Positions 1-5,902 of a stretch of DNA of 6,069 nucleotides are shown piece by piece; position 1 is the stretch's first letter, and every line of letters begins with the position of its first letter. Source of the stretch: an uncultured Eubacteriales bacterium (GTDB lineage: Bacteria > Bacillota > Clostridia > Oscillospirales > Oscillospiraceae); assembly GCA_900549645.1 (NCBI GenBank), contig URPD01000074.1:1-6069 (forward strand), in the 5' to 3' direction. The translations under genes were made by a program, and so were the position numbers. The notes beneath the pieces were generated by a model, which was given only the letters and a program-made list of their open reading frames with translations, did no database searches and had not been told where the DNA came from.

Positions 1-125
1 TTGTCTATCCTACTTGCTCGGCAGGACAGGCGAAAACAGTTGCAAATTTAGAGGTTTTTATCGCTGTAAATGATGTGCTGCTTATGGAAAGGAACTCTAC
101 TGTTCATTGGATGGTGAACAACTAA
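1..125 (+). CDS. Possible 3' end of an unrecognised gene (partial at left edge)
   Basis: Reading plus-strand codons from base 3 gives 40 residues without a stop, ending at TAA (123-125). The peptide has a natural-looking make-up, with the segments KTVANLEVFIAV and MERNSTVHWMVNN. I do not recognise the family and no start is visible, because the gene would begin left of the window. Local GC is about 42%, well below the 55-70% seen in the genes to the right, so this may be horizontally acquired or mobile-element DNA. The case is weak: the opposite strand is also open here, with 32 codons between stops at 104-106 and 5-7, ending in FACPAEQVG, so the coding strand is uncertain. Confidence 0.28.
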   Translation, partial: VYPTCSAGQAKTVANLEVFIAVNDVLLMERNSTVHWMVNN

Positions 126-480
126 TTGTAACTATGCAATAGCGAACGGAACGGTGAGTGCAGTACACGGATTGCAGAAGCGCGGAATAAGGGACAAAAT
201 TATCGTTTCAGCAAACTTCTTTCCTATCCTCACAAGGATTGGTTTAAGTGAGAGATTTCTGACTACTTTTCTGAAAGATGACATCTCAGAAGTACCCTTA
301 TGAAACAAGTTGAAAATCGGCATTTAACTGACGTATGAGCTGTACTTGTGCAAGGGCATGGACGCATCATTGCCCATGATTTTTGCGTTGCTCACAGGGA
401 AGCTAATTCCGGATTATCGACCTTAAATCGTACAAAATCCATCCTATCCATCTACCATCAACAAAGGCAACTGCAAAAGC

Positions 481-515
481 AAAGGGGCATGTGCCTTAAT
501 GACACATACCCCTTT
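481..515 (-). terminator. Intrinsic terminator of the hypothetical-cstA operon
   Basis: AAAGGGG (481-487) pairs with CCCCTTT (509-515), and ATGTG (489-493) pairs with CACAT (503-507). One mismatch (C488/A508) separates the two helices, and the loop has 9 nt. Read on the minus strand, the stem ends in CCCCTTTGCTTTTGC, a broken U-rich tail. It lies about 130 nt past the cstA stop and is the first strong hairpin after it. On the plus strand the stem is followed by a single further T and then GTC, so it could act weakly in both directions. Confidence 0.6.
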
Positions 516-577
516 TGTCAGCAACCCTTGTCCGGCAACTGCCATAGTATTTGTTTCTCAAAACCTGTTTTATGGAC

Positions 578-602
578 AGCTACCCCAATGGGCGGCTTTT
601 TT
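578..602 (+). terminator. Weak T-tailed hairpin, plus strand
   Basis: AGCT (578-581) pairs with GGCT (594-597) using one G-U pair, and CCC (583-585) pairs with GGG (590-592). There is one mismatch between the helices and a CAAT loop. The stem runs into six T (597-602), as in an intrinsic terminator read left to right. It sits just downstream of the convergent cstA gene, so it could stop transcripts entering from the left edge. The stem is short, so confidence is limited. Confidence 0.35.
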
Positions 603-645
603 ATGCTATGTATTGCTGGTTATCGGACTATTCCTGAAACCCGAA

Positions 646-2397
646 TCAAGCTTTCTTGGCCTTGGGCTTTGCAAGAACCTGAACGCCCTCGACGACGAGG
701 ATGATAGCCAGAACGACAAGGCCGACGGACCAAATCATCTGGAACCAGTCGCCCCATGCAGCGCCTGCAGCGGCGATGAGCTTGATCTTTGCGATGATGG
801 TCATGACCAGAGAGGTGCCGGTTGCGGCAAGCATGAATACCATCGGGACAAAGAACATCTTGTTGCTCTTACCGACCTGACCGAGCCAAGAGGCAACAGC
901 CAGCATTGCGATACCGGCGAGCAGCTGGTTGGCAGCGCCGAACACGCCCCAGATCTGGTTGAGGCCCATGAAGCCCATGCCGCAGCCGATAACGACCATG
1001 ATGAGAGTTGCAACGAAGGGGTTGGAGAAGAACTTGCGAGCGCCGGTGAGCTCCTCGCGGGTCTTTCCTTCGGGAACGAAGAGCTCAGCAAACATGTAGC
1101 GAGCAAGACGAGTACCGGAGTCAAGAGAGGTCAGTGCGAAGACGGAGACCGCAAGAGTCAGCAGGGTGTAGGTGGTGTCGTAGACAGGGTTGGAGAAGTC
1201 TGCAACGCCGCCGAAGGTGGTGGCGACCATGGTGGCAACGCCGCCGGCGAAGATGGTGGGAGGTGCGGTGAGGAGGAACTTCTCGCCGCCGCCGATGTTG
1301 GTCTCCTTGAAGACAACACCGATTGCGATAAGGGCGATGACTGCCAGAGCGGACTCGACGATCATCGCGCCGTAGCCGATGACCTTTGCGTCCTTCTCAG
1401 AGTCGAGCTGCTTGGAGGTGGTACCGGAACCGATGAGAGAGTGGAAGCCGGAAACAGCGCCGCAGGCGACGGTGATGAACAGGGTCGGGAAGAGGCTTGC
1501 GTTGCCGTTGAGGCCGCCCCAGCCTGCGAAGGCGGGCAGATCAACGTGAGCGCCGGAGAAGAGAATACCGATGATAGCAATGATCATCATGCCGTAGAGC
1601 AGGAAGGAGCTGAGGTAGTCACGTGGCTGGAGCAGCATCCAGACAGGAAGCAGAGAAGCGAGCATGACGTAAACTGCGATAAAGAGGACCCAGAAGGTAC
1701 GGCTGCAGTTGATACCGAAGTTCAGACCTGCGATAACGATGGCAATGATGCCGATGATACCGACGATGGTAGCGGGGCCTATCTTGCAGTTCTTGCGGTA
1801 GACGAAGAAGCCGAAGATAAAGGCGATAACGATAAAGAGCAGAGAGGTAGTTGCGGTAGAAGCGTTGCCGCTGACGTTAGCACGACCGACGGTGAACAGA
1901 GGAATTGCGGGCTCACCATCCTTCGCAACGGAGACGAAAGTGCCGGCAACAACTGCGGTGAAGGAAGCGATAACGAGAATAAGAACGAGCAGTGCGAAGA
2001 TGGTGAACAGTCTCTGCGCCTTGACGCCCATGCTGTCCTTGATGACCTCGCCGATGGAGCCGCCGTTGTGACGGATAGATGCAAACAGAGCACCGAAGTC
2101 ATGCATTGCGCCGAAGAAGATACCGCCGATGACAATCCACAGGAAAACGGGAACCCAGCCGAAGATAGCGGCCTGAATAGGTCCGTTAATGGGGCCGGCG
2201 CCGGCGATGGACGAGAAGTGGTGTCCCATCAGGACGGCGGGGTTGGCAGGAACGAAGTCCTTTCCGTCGTAACTGGTGTGTGCCGGGGTTTCACGATTGG
2301 GATCCACGCCCCATTTCTTTGCAAGGAAGCTACCGTAGAAGATGTAGCCACATGCAAGCAGGGCGAGTGCGATGATGAGGATAAGAATTGCGCTCAC
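646..2397 (-). CDS. cstA: CstA-family carbon starvation protein (pyruvate/peptide transporter)
   Basis: Integral membrane transporter of the CstA/BtsT family. E. coli members import pyruvate, and CstA has also been linked to peptide uptake during carbon starvation; the substrate here is inferred. From the chosen GTG start the protein has 583 residues, shorter than the roughly 700 of E. coli CstA. It is hydrophobic throughout, with many membrane segments. Family signatures are GHHFSSIAGAGPINGP (about 58-73), MHDFGALFASIRHNGGSIGE (98-117), SGFHSLIGSGTTSKQ (316-330), TSLDSGTRLARYMFAEL (423-439) and WGVFGAANQLLAG (483-495). It ends in a Lys-rich tail (KPKAKKA). An upstream in-frame GTG at 2404-2406 would add three residues but overlaps the AGGAG ribosome site. 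The GTG at 2395-2397 has an ideal 8-nt spacing and is preferred. It is the second gene of an operon, 44 bp after the hypothetical gene. No frameshift or truncation is seen. Confidence 0.93.
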   Translation of the reverse strand: MSAILILIIALALLACGYIFYGSFLAKKWGVDPNRETPAHTSYDGKDFVPANPAVLMGHHFSSIAGAGPINGPIQAAIFGWVPVFLWIVIGGIFFGAMHDFGALFASIRHNGGSIGEVIKDSMGVKAQRLFTIFALLVLILVIASFTAVVAGTFVSVAKDGEPAIPLFTVGRANVSGNASTATTSLLFIVIAFIFGFFVYRKNCKIGPATIVGIIGIIAIVIAGLNFGINCSRTFWVLFIAVYVMLASLLPVWMLLQPRDYLSSFLLYGMMIIAIIGILFSGAHVDLPAFAGWGGLNGNASLFPTLFITVACGAVSGFHSLIGSGTTSKQLDSEKDAKVIGYGAMIVESALAVIALIAIGVVFKETNIGGGEKFLLTAPPTIFAGGVATMVATTFGGVADFSNPVYDTTYTLLTLAVSVFALTSLDSGTRLARYMFAELFVPEGKTREELTGARKFFSNPFVATLIMVVIGCGMGFMGLNQIWGVFGAANQLLAGIAMLAVASWLGQVGKSNKMFFVPMVFMLAATGTSLVMTIIAKIKLIAAAGAAWGDWFQMIWSVGLVVLAIILVVEGVQVLAKPKAKKA

Positions 2398-2405
2398 ACT
2401 TTTCA

Positions 2406-2411
2406 CTCCTT
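2406..2411 (-). promoter_or_regulatory. Ribosome binding site of cstA (decides start)
   Basis: The minus strand reads AAGGAG at 2411-2406. It is 8 nt from the GTG at 2397-2395 but overlaps the alternative GTG at 2406-2404. This supports the shorter protein starting at 2397. Confidence 0.7.
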
Positions 2412-2441
2412 ATAAAAAATGTTTTATTTACTCGCGGCCGT

Positions 2442-2957
2442 TCATTTTTTTGCCGCGAATAATTTCTTGAAGTATGCCTCCAACGGGCGGCCTGCGGAGT
2501 TTGTCCGGGTGCTCTCGGTGCCAAGCTCTACCGCAGCTGTCAGAAGCTCAGTGTATCCATGCAGTGAAAATTTATAGCTTTTGCTGAATGAACGTTTTGC
2601 GATATGTTTCGCCGTTGCGGGATCGAAGCCGTCTGCAACGAATACAGCGGCAATGTTCGTATACTGGTGCTCCTTATGCGGCTTTACGCGCGGCAGCCCG
2701 TCGGCAAGGGCGAAATCTATGCATCTGTCGACAAGCTCCCTGTCGAAGCTCTCCGCCGCGAACATGTACACATGCTCGTTGGTCTCGTTGCCCCAGACCT
2801 TGATATTTTTCGTCAGCCAGTATTTCTCGTTGCGGGAGGAGTAGTCCGCGCGGAAAACGAGCGGCAGCTCCGTGAAGCTCTCGTTCTCATGGATGTCATA
2901 ATAGGCGCTGTATGAATCCCTGAGCGTTTCAAGGAAGTCGGTACGCGTTCCCGTCAT
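2442..2957 (-). CDS. Conserved-looking hypothetical protein, first gene of the cstA operon
   Basis: A 171-residue protein I cannot assign to a named family. The ATG at 2955-2957 is chosen because GGAGG (2964-2968) lies 6 nt upstream. The frame stays open 32 codons further up, but that stretch is AT-rich, covers the predicted promoter and lacks a ribosome site. The protein is soluble-looking, with no signal peptide or membrane segment, and mixed charge with a Lys-rich end (FKKLFAAKK). Notable segments are NEKYWLTKNIKVWGNETNEH (43-62), a KPHKEHQYTNIAAVFVADGF stretch (92-111) and a basic/aromatic run KRSFSKSYKFSLHGY (121-135). The alternating pattern suggests an alpha/beta fold. It lies 44 bp upstream of cstA on the same strand with no terminator between them, so co-transcription is likely. 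A role tied to CstA, as a regulator, accessory factor or metabolic partner, is inference only. It could equally be an unrelated passenger. Confidence 0.82.
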   Translation of the reverse strand: MTGTRTDFLETLRDSYSAYYDIHENESFTELPLVFRADYSSRNEKYWLTKNIKVWGNETNEHVYMFAAESFDRELVDRCIDFALADGLPRVKPHKEHQYTNIAAVFVADGFDPATAKHIAKRSFSKSYKFSLHGYTELLTAAVELGTESTRTNSAGRPLEAYFKKLFAAKK

Positions 2958-2963
2958 GCTAAG

Positions 2964-2968
2964 CCTCC
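2964..2968 (-). promoter_or_regulatory. Ribosome binding site of the hypothetical gene (decides start)
   Basis: GGAGG on the minus strand lies 6 nt before the ATG at 2957-2955. It fixes the start 32 codons inside the longer open frame. Confidence 0.75.
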
Positions 2969-2974
2969 GCAAAT

Positions 2975-3011
2975 AGTTCGTATAACAGCCGCCAAAAAAT
3001 ATGTACAAACT
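2975..3011 (-). promoter_or_regulatory. Possible leader stem of the hypothetical-cstA mRNA
   Basis: On the minus strand AGTTTGTA (3011-3004) can pair with TACGAACT (2982-2975): eight pairs, one of them G-U, around a 21-nt loop. The stem ends 6 nt before the GGAGG ribosome site. It lies wholly within the predicted 5' leader and might influence translation or mRNA stability. It may also be chance in AT-rich DNA. Confidence 0.25.
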
Positions 3012-3012
3012 G

Positions 3013-3026
3013 TTAACCGTAGTTAA
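3013..3026. promoter_or_regulatory. Inverted repeat at predicted start of the cstA operon
   Basis: TTAAC and GTTAA form a 5-bp inverted repeat around CGTA. The repeat covers the predicted transcription start (near 3018) and the downstream edge of the -10 box. A repressor bound here would block the promoter. The half-sites are short and do not match an operator I know; a catabolite-repression (cre) box does not fit. Confidence 0.3.
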
Positions 3027-3053
3027 TATAACGCAAATATGCATAAATTTCAA
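3025..3053 (-). promoter_or_regulatory. Sigma-A-type promoter of the hypothetical-cstA operon
   Basis: On the minus strand TTGAAA (3053-3048) is the -35 box and TATATT (3030-3025) the -10 box, each matching 5 of 6 consensus bases, with an exact 17-bp spacer. Transcription would start near 3018 and give a leader of about 60 nt before the ATG at 2957. Confidence 0.65.
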
Positions 3054-3240
3054 TAGTAAAATTTGCTAAATTTTAGTCAATCCTTCAGTTTTGGTGATTC
3101 CAGACAGTTATTCGAAACAAACTTGGTAGTTTTGCACTAAACCCGACGCAGAAATGTCGGTCTTCCGGCTGCCGCGCATTTTTCCCAAAAATGTTCACAA
3201 AAATTTTTATAAATTTTTTATATTGAATCCAACACCGGCA

Positions 3241-3269
3241 TTTACAACTTTAAATTTTTGTAGTAATAT
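3241..3269 (+). promoter_or_regulatory. Possible promoter of the methyltransferase-kinase operon
   Basis: TTTACA (3241-3246, 5 of 6 to the -35 consensus) and TAATAT (3264-3269, 4 of 6 to the -10 consensus) are separated by 17 bp. Transcription would start near 3276, about 30 nt before the ATG at 3308. The surrounding DNA is so AT-rich that other pairings are possible, for example TTCACA upstream with TATATT at a poorer 19-bp spacing. Confidence 0.4.
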
Positions 3270-3307
3270 AGGTTGAATATATTTACAGTGTTTAAAGAGG
3301 ATCTTAC

Positions 3308-4420
3308 ATGGATTACAACTTCTGCGTCCCCTGCCTGCTCGGCCTTGAGGGGCCGATAAGCGACGAGCTGCGCCGGCTGGACATTCACGGCGTGCGCGCG
3401 GAAAACGGCAGGGTGTATTTCACCGGCGGCGGCGAAGATCTTGCCCGCGCCAATATCAACCTCCGCATCGGCGAGCGCATACTGCTTGAAGTCGGCGGCT
3501 TCACCGCGCTCAGCTTTGACGAGCTGTTCGAGCGCACCAAGGCGCTGCCGTGGGAGCGTATCATCCCGCGCGACGGCGCGTTCCCCATCAAGGGATACAG
3601 CCTGAACTCCAAGCTCTTTTCGGTGTCCGACTGCCAGAAGATAATAAAGAAAGCTATCGTGGAGCGGCTCAAGCGCGTATACGGCATAGAGTGGTTCGCC
3701 GAAACGGGCGCGCTGTATCAGGTTCAGTTTTCAATAATGAAGGATCACGTCTCCCTCTGTATCGACACCTCCGGCGAAGGGCTGCACAAGCGCGGCTACC
3801 GTCCGGCGCATAATGCGGCTCCGCTCAAGGAGACGATGGCCGCCGCGATGGTCAAGCTCTCGCGCTACCGCGGGCGTGACGATTTCTGCGATCCGTTCTG
3901 CGGCAGCGGAACCATCCCCATAGAGGCGGCGCTGATTGCCAAGAACCGTGCTCCCGGCCTGAACCGCGATTTCTCCGCCATGAGCTGGAGCATTTTCGAC
4001 CGCTCGGTCTGGCAGCAGGCGCGGGACGAGGCGCGCAGCAAGGAATTCCACGGTGATTATAATATAGTAGGCTCCGACATTGACCCGAAGGCCATCGAGA
4101 TCGCGCGCGAGAACGCGCGGCGCGCCGGAGTTGACGACGTGGTGCGCTTCGAGGTTGCAGACGCGACGAAATTTGACCGCCGGACGGAGCGCGGCGTCAT
4201 CGTGACGAACCCGCCTTACGGCGAGCGCATCATGGAAAAGCAGCAGGCCGAAGATCTGTACCGCGGCTTCGGCAGGGCATGGCTCGCCAGCGAAAACTGG
4301 CAGCTATATCTGCTCTCCTCGCACACCGAGTTTGAGCGCTGCTTCGGCAAGCAGGCGGACAAAAAACGCAAGCTCTATAACGGCATGATAAAATGCGACC
4401 TTTTCATGTATTTCAAGTAA
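3308..4420 (+). CDS. THUMP-domain class I SAM-dependent RNA methyltransferase (RlmL/YpsC family)
   Basis: A 370-residue RNA N2-guanine methyltransferase of the COG0116 group, similar in layout to B. subtilis YpsC and to the N-terminal half of E. coli RlmL, which modifies 23S rRNA. The N-terminal part to about residue 155 is the ferredoxin-like and THUMP RNA-binding region. HKRGYRP (160-166) marks the junction with the catalytic domain. That Rossmann-type domain has the SAM-binding motif I DPFCGSGT (195-202), an acidic SDIDP segment (256-260) expected to contact SAM, and the catalytic NPPYGE motif (301-306) typical of exocyclic-amine methyltransferases. The length is usual for the family and no key motif is missing. 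Translation starts at ATG 3308 with AAAGAGG (3294-3300) 7 nt upstream. The lipid kinase gene follows after 29 bp, so the two are probably one operon, although no functional link is evident. The exact rRNA site cannot be read from the sequence. Confidence 0.93.
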   Translation: MDYNFCVPCLLGLEGPISDELRRLDIHGVRAENGRVYFTGGGEDLARANINLRIGERILLEVGGFTALSFDELFERTKALPWERIIPRDGAFPIKGYSLNSKLFSVSDCQKIIKKAIVERLKRVYGIEWFAETGALYQVQFSIMKDHVSLCIDTSGEGLHKRGYRPAHNAAPLKETMAAAMVKLSRYRGRDDFCDPFCGSGTIPIEAALIAKNRAPGLNRDFSAMSWSIFDRSVWQQARDEARSKEFHGDYNIVGSDIDPKAIEIARENARRAGVDDVVRFEVADATKFDRRTERGVIVTNPPYGERIMEKQQAEDLYRGFGRAWLASENWQLYLLSSHTEFERCFGKQADKKRKLYNGMIKCDLFMYFK

Positions 4421-4449
4421 GACAGTAATGTAGGAATGAGGATAAAGCT

Positions 4450-5391
4450 ATGAAGCATCTGTTCATCGTCAACCCCACTGCCGGCGGCAAGGATCGTACA
4501 AGCGAGGTTCGCGCCAAGGTCGAGGAAGCCTTTTCCACGCGTGAGGGGCAGTATGAGATATACGTCACACGCGCGCCGCTCGACGCGACCGAAAAGATAA
4601 AGGCCGAGGCCGGAACCGGCGAGCACATCCGCGCCTACGCCTGCGGCGGAGACGGCACCTTCAACGAATGCATCAGCGGCGCAGTTGGCTGCGAAAATGT
4701 CGCCGTCGCCCCCTTCCCCACCGGCACCGGCAACGATTTCTGCCGCATGTTCGGCGACGAGAAGGATCTCTATCGTGACGCGGGCGCTCTGCTGGACGGC
4801 TTCGAGCACCCGATCGACATCATCCACTGCAACGGCCGTTACAGCGCGAACATCTGTTCCGTCGGCATTGACGCGCGCATCGGCACAAGCGTACATAATT
4901 ACAGCAAGCTCCCGCTCATCGGCGGCTCCGCGGCATACGTTGTGTCGGCGGTGGTCGAGATGTTCCGCGGCATATCGCGCCATATGCGCATCACGAGCGG
5001 CGATTTCGTCGCGGACGCGAAGCACGCGCTTGTCTGCGCCTGCAACGGGCGCTTCTACGGCGGCGGCTTCAACCCCAGTCTCACCGCCATGCCCGACGAC
5101 GGGATAATGGACATCTTCGTCGCCAAGAAGCTCAATATTCTTCAGTTCGCCGCGCTCATCGGCAAGTACGCCAAGGGGCGCGCAGACGAACTGCCCCAGT
5201 TCGTCACGCATCTGCGCACGGACAATATCACGATAGAATTTGACGAAGACAACGTCGTCAACATCGACGGCGAGGCCATCTTCACCAAGAAGGCGGAGCT
5301 TCGGCTGCTCCCCAAGGCCGCACGGCTCATCGTCCCGGCGGGTATGCATTTCTTCGACGAGAGCCTGAAGGCCGCAAGCGCCATCGGCTGA
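4450..5391 (+). CDS. Diacylglycerol kinase family lipid kinase (DagK/YegS type)
   Basis: A 313-residue soluble lipid kinase of the DAGK catalytic-domain family (related to B. subtilis DgkB/BmrU and E. coli YegS). Such enzymes phosphorylate diacylglycerol or similar lipids at the membrane surface with ATP. In Gram-positive bacteria DgkB recycles the diacylglycerol released by lipoteichoic acid synthesis. Motifs in order are NPTAGGK (8-14), the nucleotide-binding GGDGT (66-70), PTGTGNDF (90-97), SVGIDARIG (137-145), FYGGGFNP (202-209), the DDGIMDIF segment (216-223) that supplies an active-site Asp in this family, and NIDGE (271-275), whose Glu is the expected catalytic base. All hallmarks are present, so it should be active. 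The substrate could be diacylglycerol or another lipid. The ATG at 4450 has GAGG (4438-4441) 8 nt upstream. The gene lies 29 bp after the methyltransferase gene, on the same strand. Confidence 0.92.
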   Translation: MKHLFIVNPTAGGKDRTSEVRAKVEEAFSTREGQYEIYVTRAPLDATEKIKAEAGTGEHIRAYACGGDGTFNECISGAVGCENVAVAPFPTGTGNDFCRMFGDEKDLYRDAGALLDGFEHPIDIIHCNGRYSANICSVGIDARIGTSVHNYSKLPLIGGSAAYVVSAVVEMFRGISRHMRITSGDFVADAKHALVCACNGRFYGGGFNPSLTAMPDDGIMDIFVAKKLNILQFAALIGKYAKGRADELPQFVTHLRTDNITIEFDEDNVVNIDGEAIFTKKAELRLLPKAARLIVPAGMHFFDESLKAASAIG

Positions 5392-5463
5392 GTCCTGATG
5401 CCGCCCGGAGAAACTCGTAACAAAAAATTTATAAATTTCTCCCCAAATTTTGCTTCAAGGGGC
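5392..5463 (+). other. Lipid kinase-groES gap, no canonical terminator
   Basis: Between the kinase stop and the groES promoter the only strong pairing is GGAGAAA (5407-5413) with TTTCTCC (5436-5442) around a 22-nt loop, followed by CCAAATTTTGC rather than a T run. It includes a 14-bp AT palindrome, AAATTTATAAATTT (5425-5438). A second stem, ATTTTGC (5447-5453) with GCAAAAT (5466-5472), overlaps the groES -35 box and is followed by A, not T. Termination here would be inefficient, so read-through into groESL is possible. Confidence 0.35.
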
Positions 5464-5491
5464 TTGCAAAATAAAAAAATTATGCTATTAT
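5464..5491 (+). promoter_or_regulatory. groESL promoter with extended -10
   Basis: TTGCAA (5464-5469, 4 of 6) and TATTAT (5486-5491, 5 of 6) are separated by 16 bp. TG at 5483-5484 one base before the -10 box makes an extended -10, which offsets the weak -35. The predicted start is near 5498, just at the CIRCE operator, as expected for HrcA-controlled housekeeping-sigma promoters. Confidence 0.65.
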
Positions 5492-5499
5492 ATACATCG

Positions 5500-5526
5500 T
5501 TAGCACTCCGGTGTTTTGAGTGCTAA
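5500..5526. promoter_or_regulatory. CIRCE operator (HrcA binding site)
   Basis: TTAGCACTC (5500-5508), a 9-base spacer and GAGTGCTAA (5518-5526) match the CIRCE consensus exactly in both arms and in spacing. HrcA binds this element and represses groESL, and usually dnaK, until heat shock. Complementarity continues outward through TACATCG and CGATGTA to 5493 and 5533, making 16-bp perfect arms. The site covers the predicted transcription start. hrcA itself is not in the window. Confidence 0.97.
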
Positions 5527-5568
5527 CGATGTAATCTTTTGTATACAAAAATTTTGGAGGTATATATT

Positions 5569-5853
5569 ATGAAGCTCAAACCTTTGGCAGACAGAGTCGT
5601 CCTCCGGCAGAACGCCGCGGAGGAGCGCACCTCCTCCGGTATTTTCCTCACCGCATCCGCGCAGGAGAAGCCCGAAGTTTATGAGGTAGTGGAAGTTGGC
5701 CCCGGCGGAATGGTCGACGGCAACGAGGTCAAGATGATCGTCAAGCCCGGCGAGAACGTTCTGGTCGGCAAATACAGCGGCAGCAGAGTCAAGATCGAGG
5801 ACGTGGAGTACACCATCGTCCGTCAGAGCGACATTCTGGCTGTAATCGAGTAA
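5569..5853 (+). CDS. groES: Co-chaperonin GroES (Hsp10)
   Basis: A 94-residue cytoplasmic co-chaperonin that forms a heptameric lid on GroEL and closes the folding chamber in an ATP-dependent cycle. The length is standard. The N-terminal KPLADRVVLR (4-13) is the conserved first strand. The mobile loop spans about 17-32, with the GroEL-binding hydrophobic tripeptide IFL at 25-27 where E. coli has IVL. A Gly-rich segment, VGPGGMVDGN (43-52), corresponds to the roof loop. The C-terminal half has GKYSGSRVKIEDVEY (67-81) and the final SDILAVIE. The start is the ATG at 5569, with GGAGG (5556-5560) 8 nt upstream; an upstream in-frame TTG at 5539 lies before this ribosome site and is rejected. It is first in the operon with groEL, under the CIRCE-controlled promoter. 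Confidence 0.98.
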   Translation: MKLKPLADRVVLRQNAAEERTSSGIFLTASAQEKPEVYEVVEVGPGGMVDGNEVKMIVKPGENVLVGKYSGSRVKIEDVEYTIVRQSDILAVIE

Positions 5854-5902
5854 TTTTCCGCTGAAACATTTCTATTCCGAAACTTAATGGAGGTTATATA
5901 TC

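Larger units (their letters stand above)
126..645. other. Low-GC region without a supported gene
   Basis: This is about 520 bases between the possible partial gene at the left edge and the end of cstA. Two short open frames exist, 63 codons on the minus strand (132-323) and 118 codons on the plus strand (348-704). Neither has a good ribosome site, and neither peptide resembles a known family. The plus one also runs into the 3' end of cstA in antisense. The region contains the two terminator-like hairpins at 481-515 and 578-602. A weaker hairpin pairs GGGCA (353-357) with TGCCC (370-374). I see no tRNA, no intact transposase and no clear insertion-sequence ends. The composition suggests degenerate or acquired DNA, but that is inference. 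Confidence 0.5.
2958..3307. other. AT-rich divergent intergenic region
   Basis: 350 bases separate the divergent starts of the hypothetical-cstA operon (minus) and the methyltransferase-kinase operon (plus). The region holds the minus-strand promoter at 3025-3053, a possible plus-strand promoter at 3241-3269, an inverted repeat at 3013-3026 and a leader stem at 2975-3011. A small GC-richer islet around 3142-3176 contains a 5-bp hairpin (CCGAC 3143-3147, GTCGG 3156-3160). No gene is supported in it. Confidence 0.75.

Noticed and set aside
132..323. 63-codon minus-strand open frame
   Set aside because: There is no clear ribosome site and no recognised family. It is short enough to arise by chance in this low-GC stretch.
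348..704. 118-codon plus-strand open frame near the cstA 3' end
   Set aside because: There is no good ribosome site and the composition is odd. It runs through two terminator-like hairpins and into antisense cstA.
499..2415. 638-codon open frame on the plus strand, antisense to cstA
   Set aside because: The product is very acidic and low-complexity (runs of D, E, G, N), with no recognisable domain. It mirrors the GC-rich codon pattern of cstA, whose minus-strand product is a clear family member.
2604..2915. Plus-strand open frames antisense to the hypothetical gene
   Set aside because: Several overlapping frames are open because of base composition. None has a ribosome site or natural protein character, while the minus frame has GGAGG, a good start and a promoter.
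2958..3053. Longer N-terminus for the hypothetical protein
   Set aside because: The 32 extra codons cover the predicted promoter, inverted repeat and leader and lack a ribosome site.
3143..3160. Small hairpin (CCGAC/GTCGG) as a possible small-RNA or terminator element
   Set aside because: The stem is only five base pairs with an 8-nt loop and no T run, and no promoter assigns it to a transcript.
3207..3228. AT-rich stretch similar to the AT palindrome at 5425-5438
   Set aside because: The shared bases are only A/T runs around TATAAATTT, common in AT-rich intergenic DNA; this is not a convincing repeat family.
4375..5349. 324-codon open frame on the minus strand, antisense to the lipid kinase
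   Set aside because: It lies opposite a complete DagK-family gene with all motifs. Its own peptide is Ala/Val/Asp-rich shadow sequence with no family.
5539..5568. Upstream TTG start for GroES adding 10 residues
   Set aside because: The extension lies across the GGAGG ribosome site, and the ATG at 5569 gives the standard 94-residue GroES.
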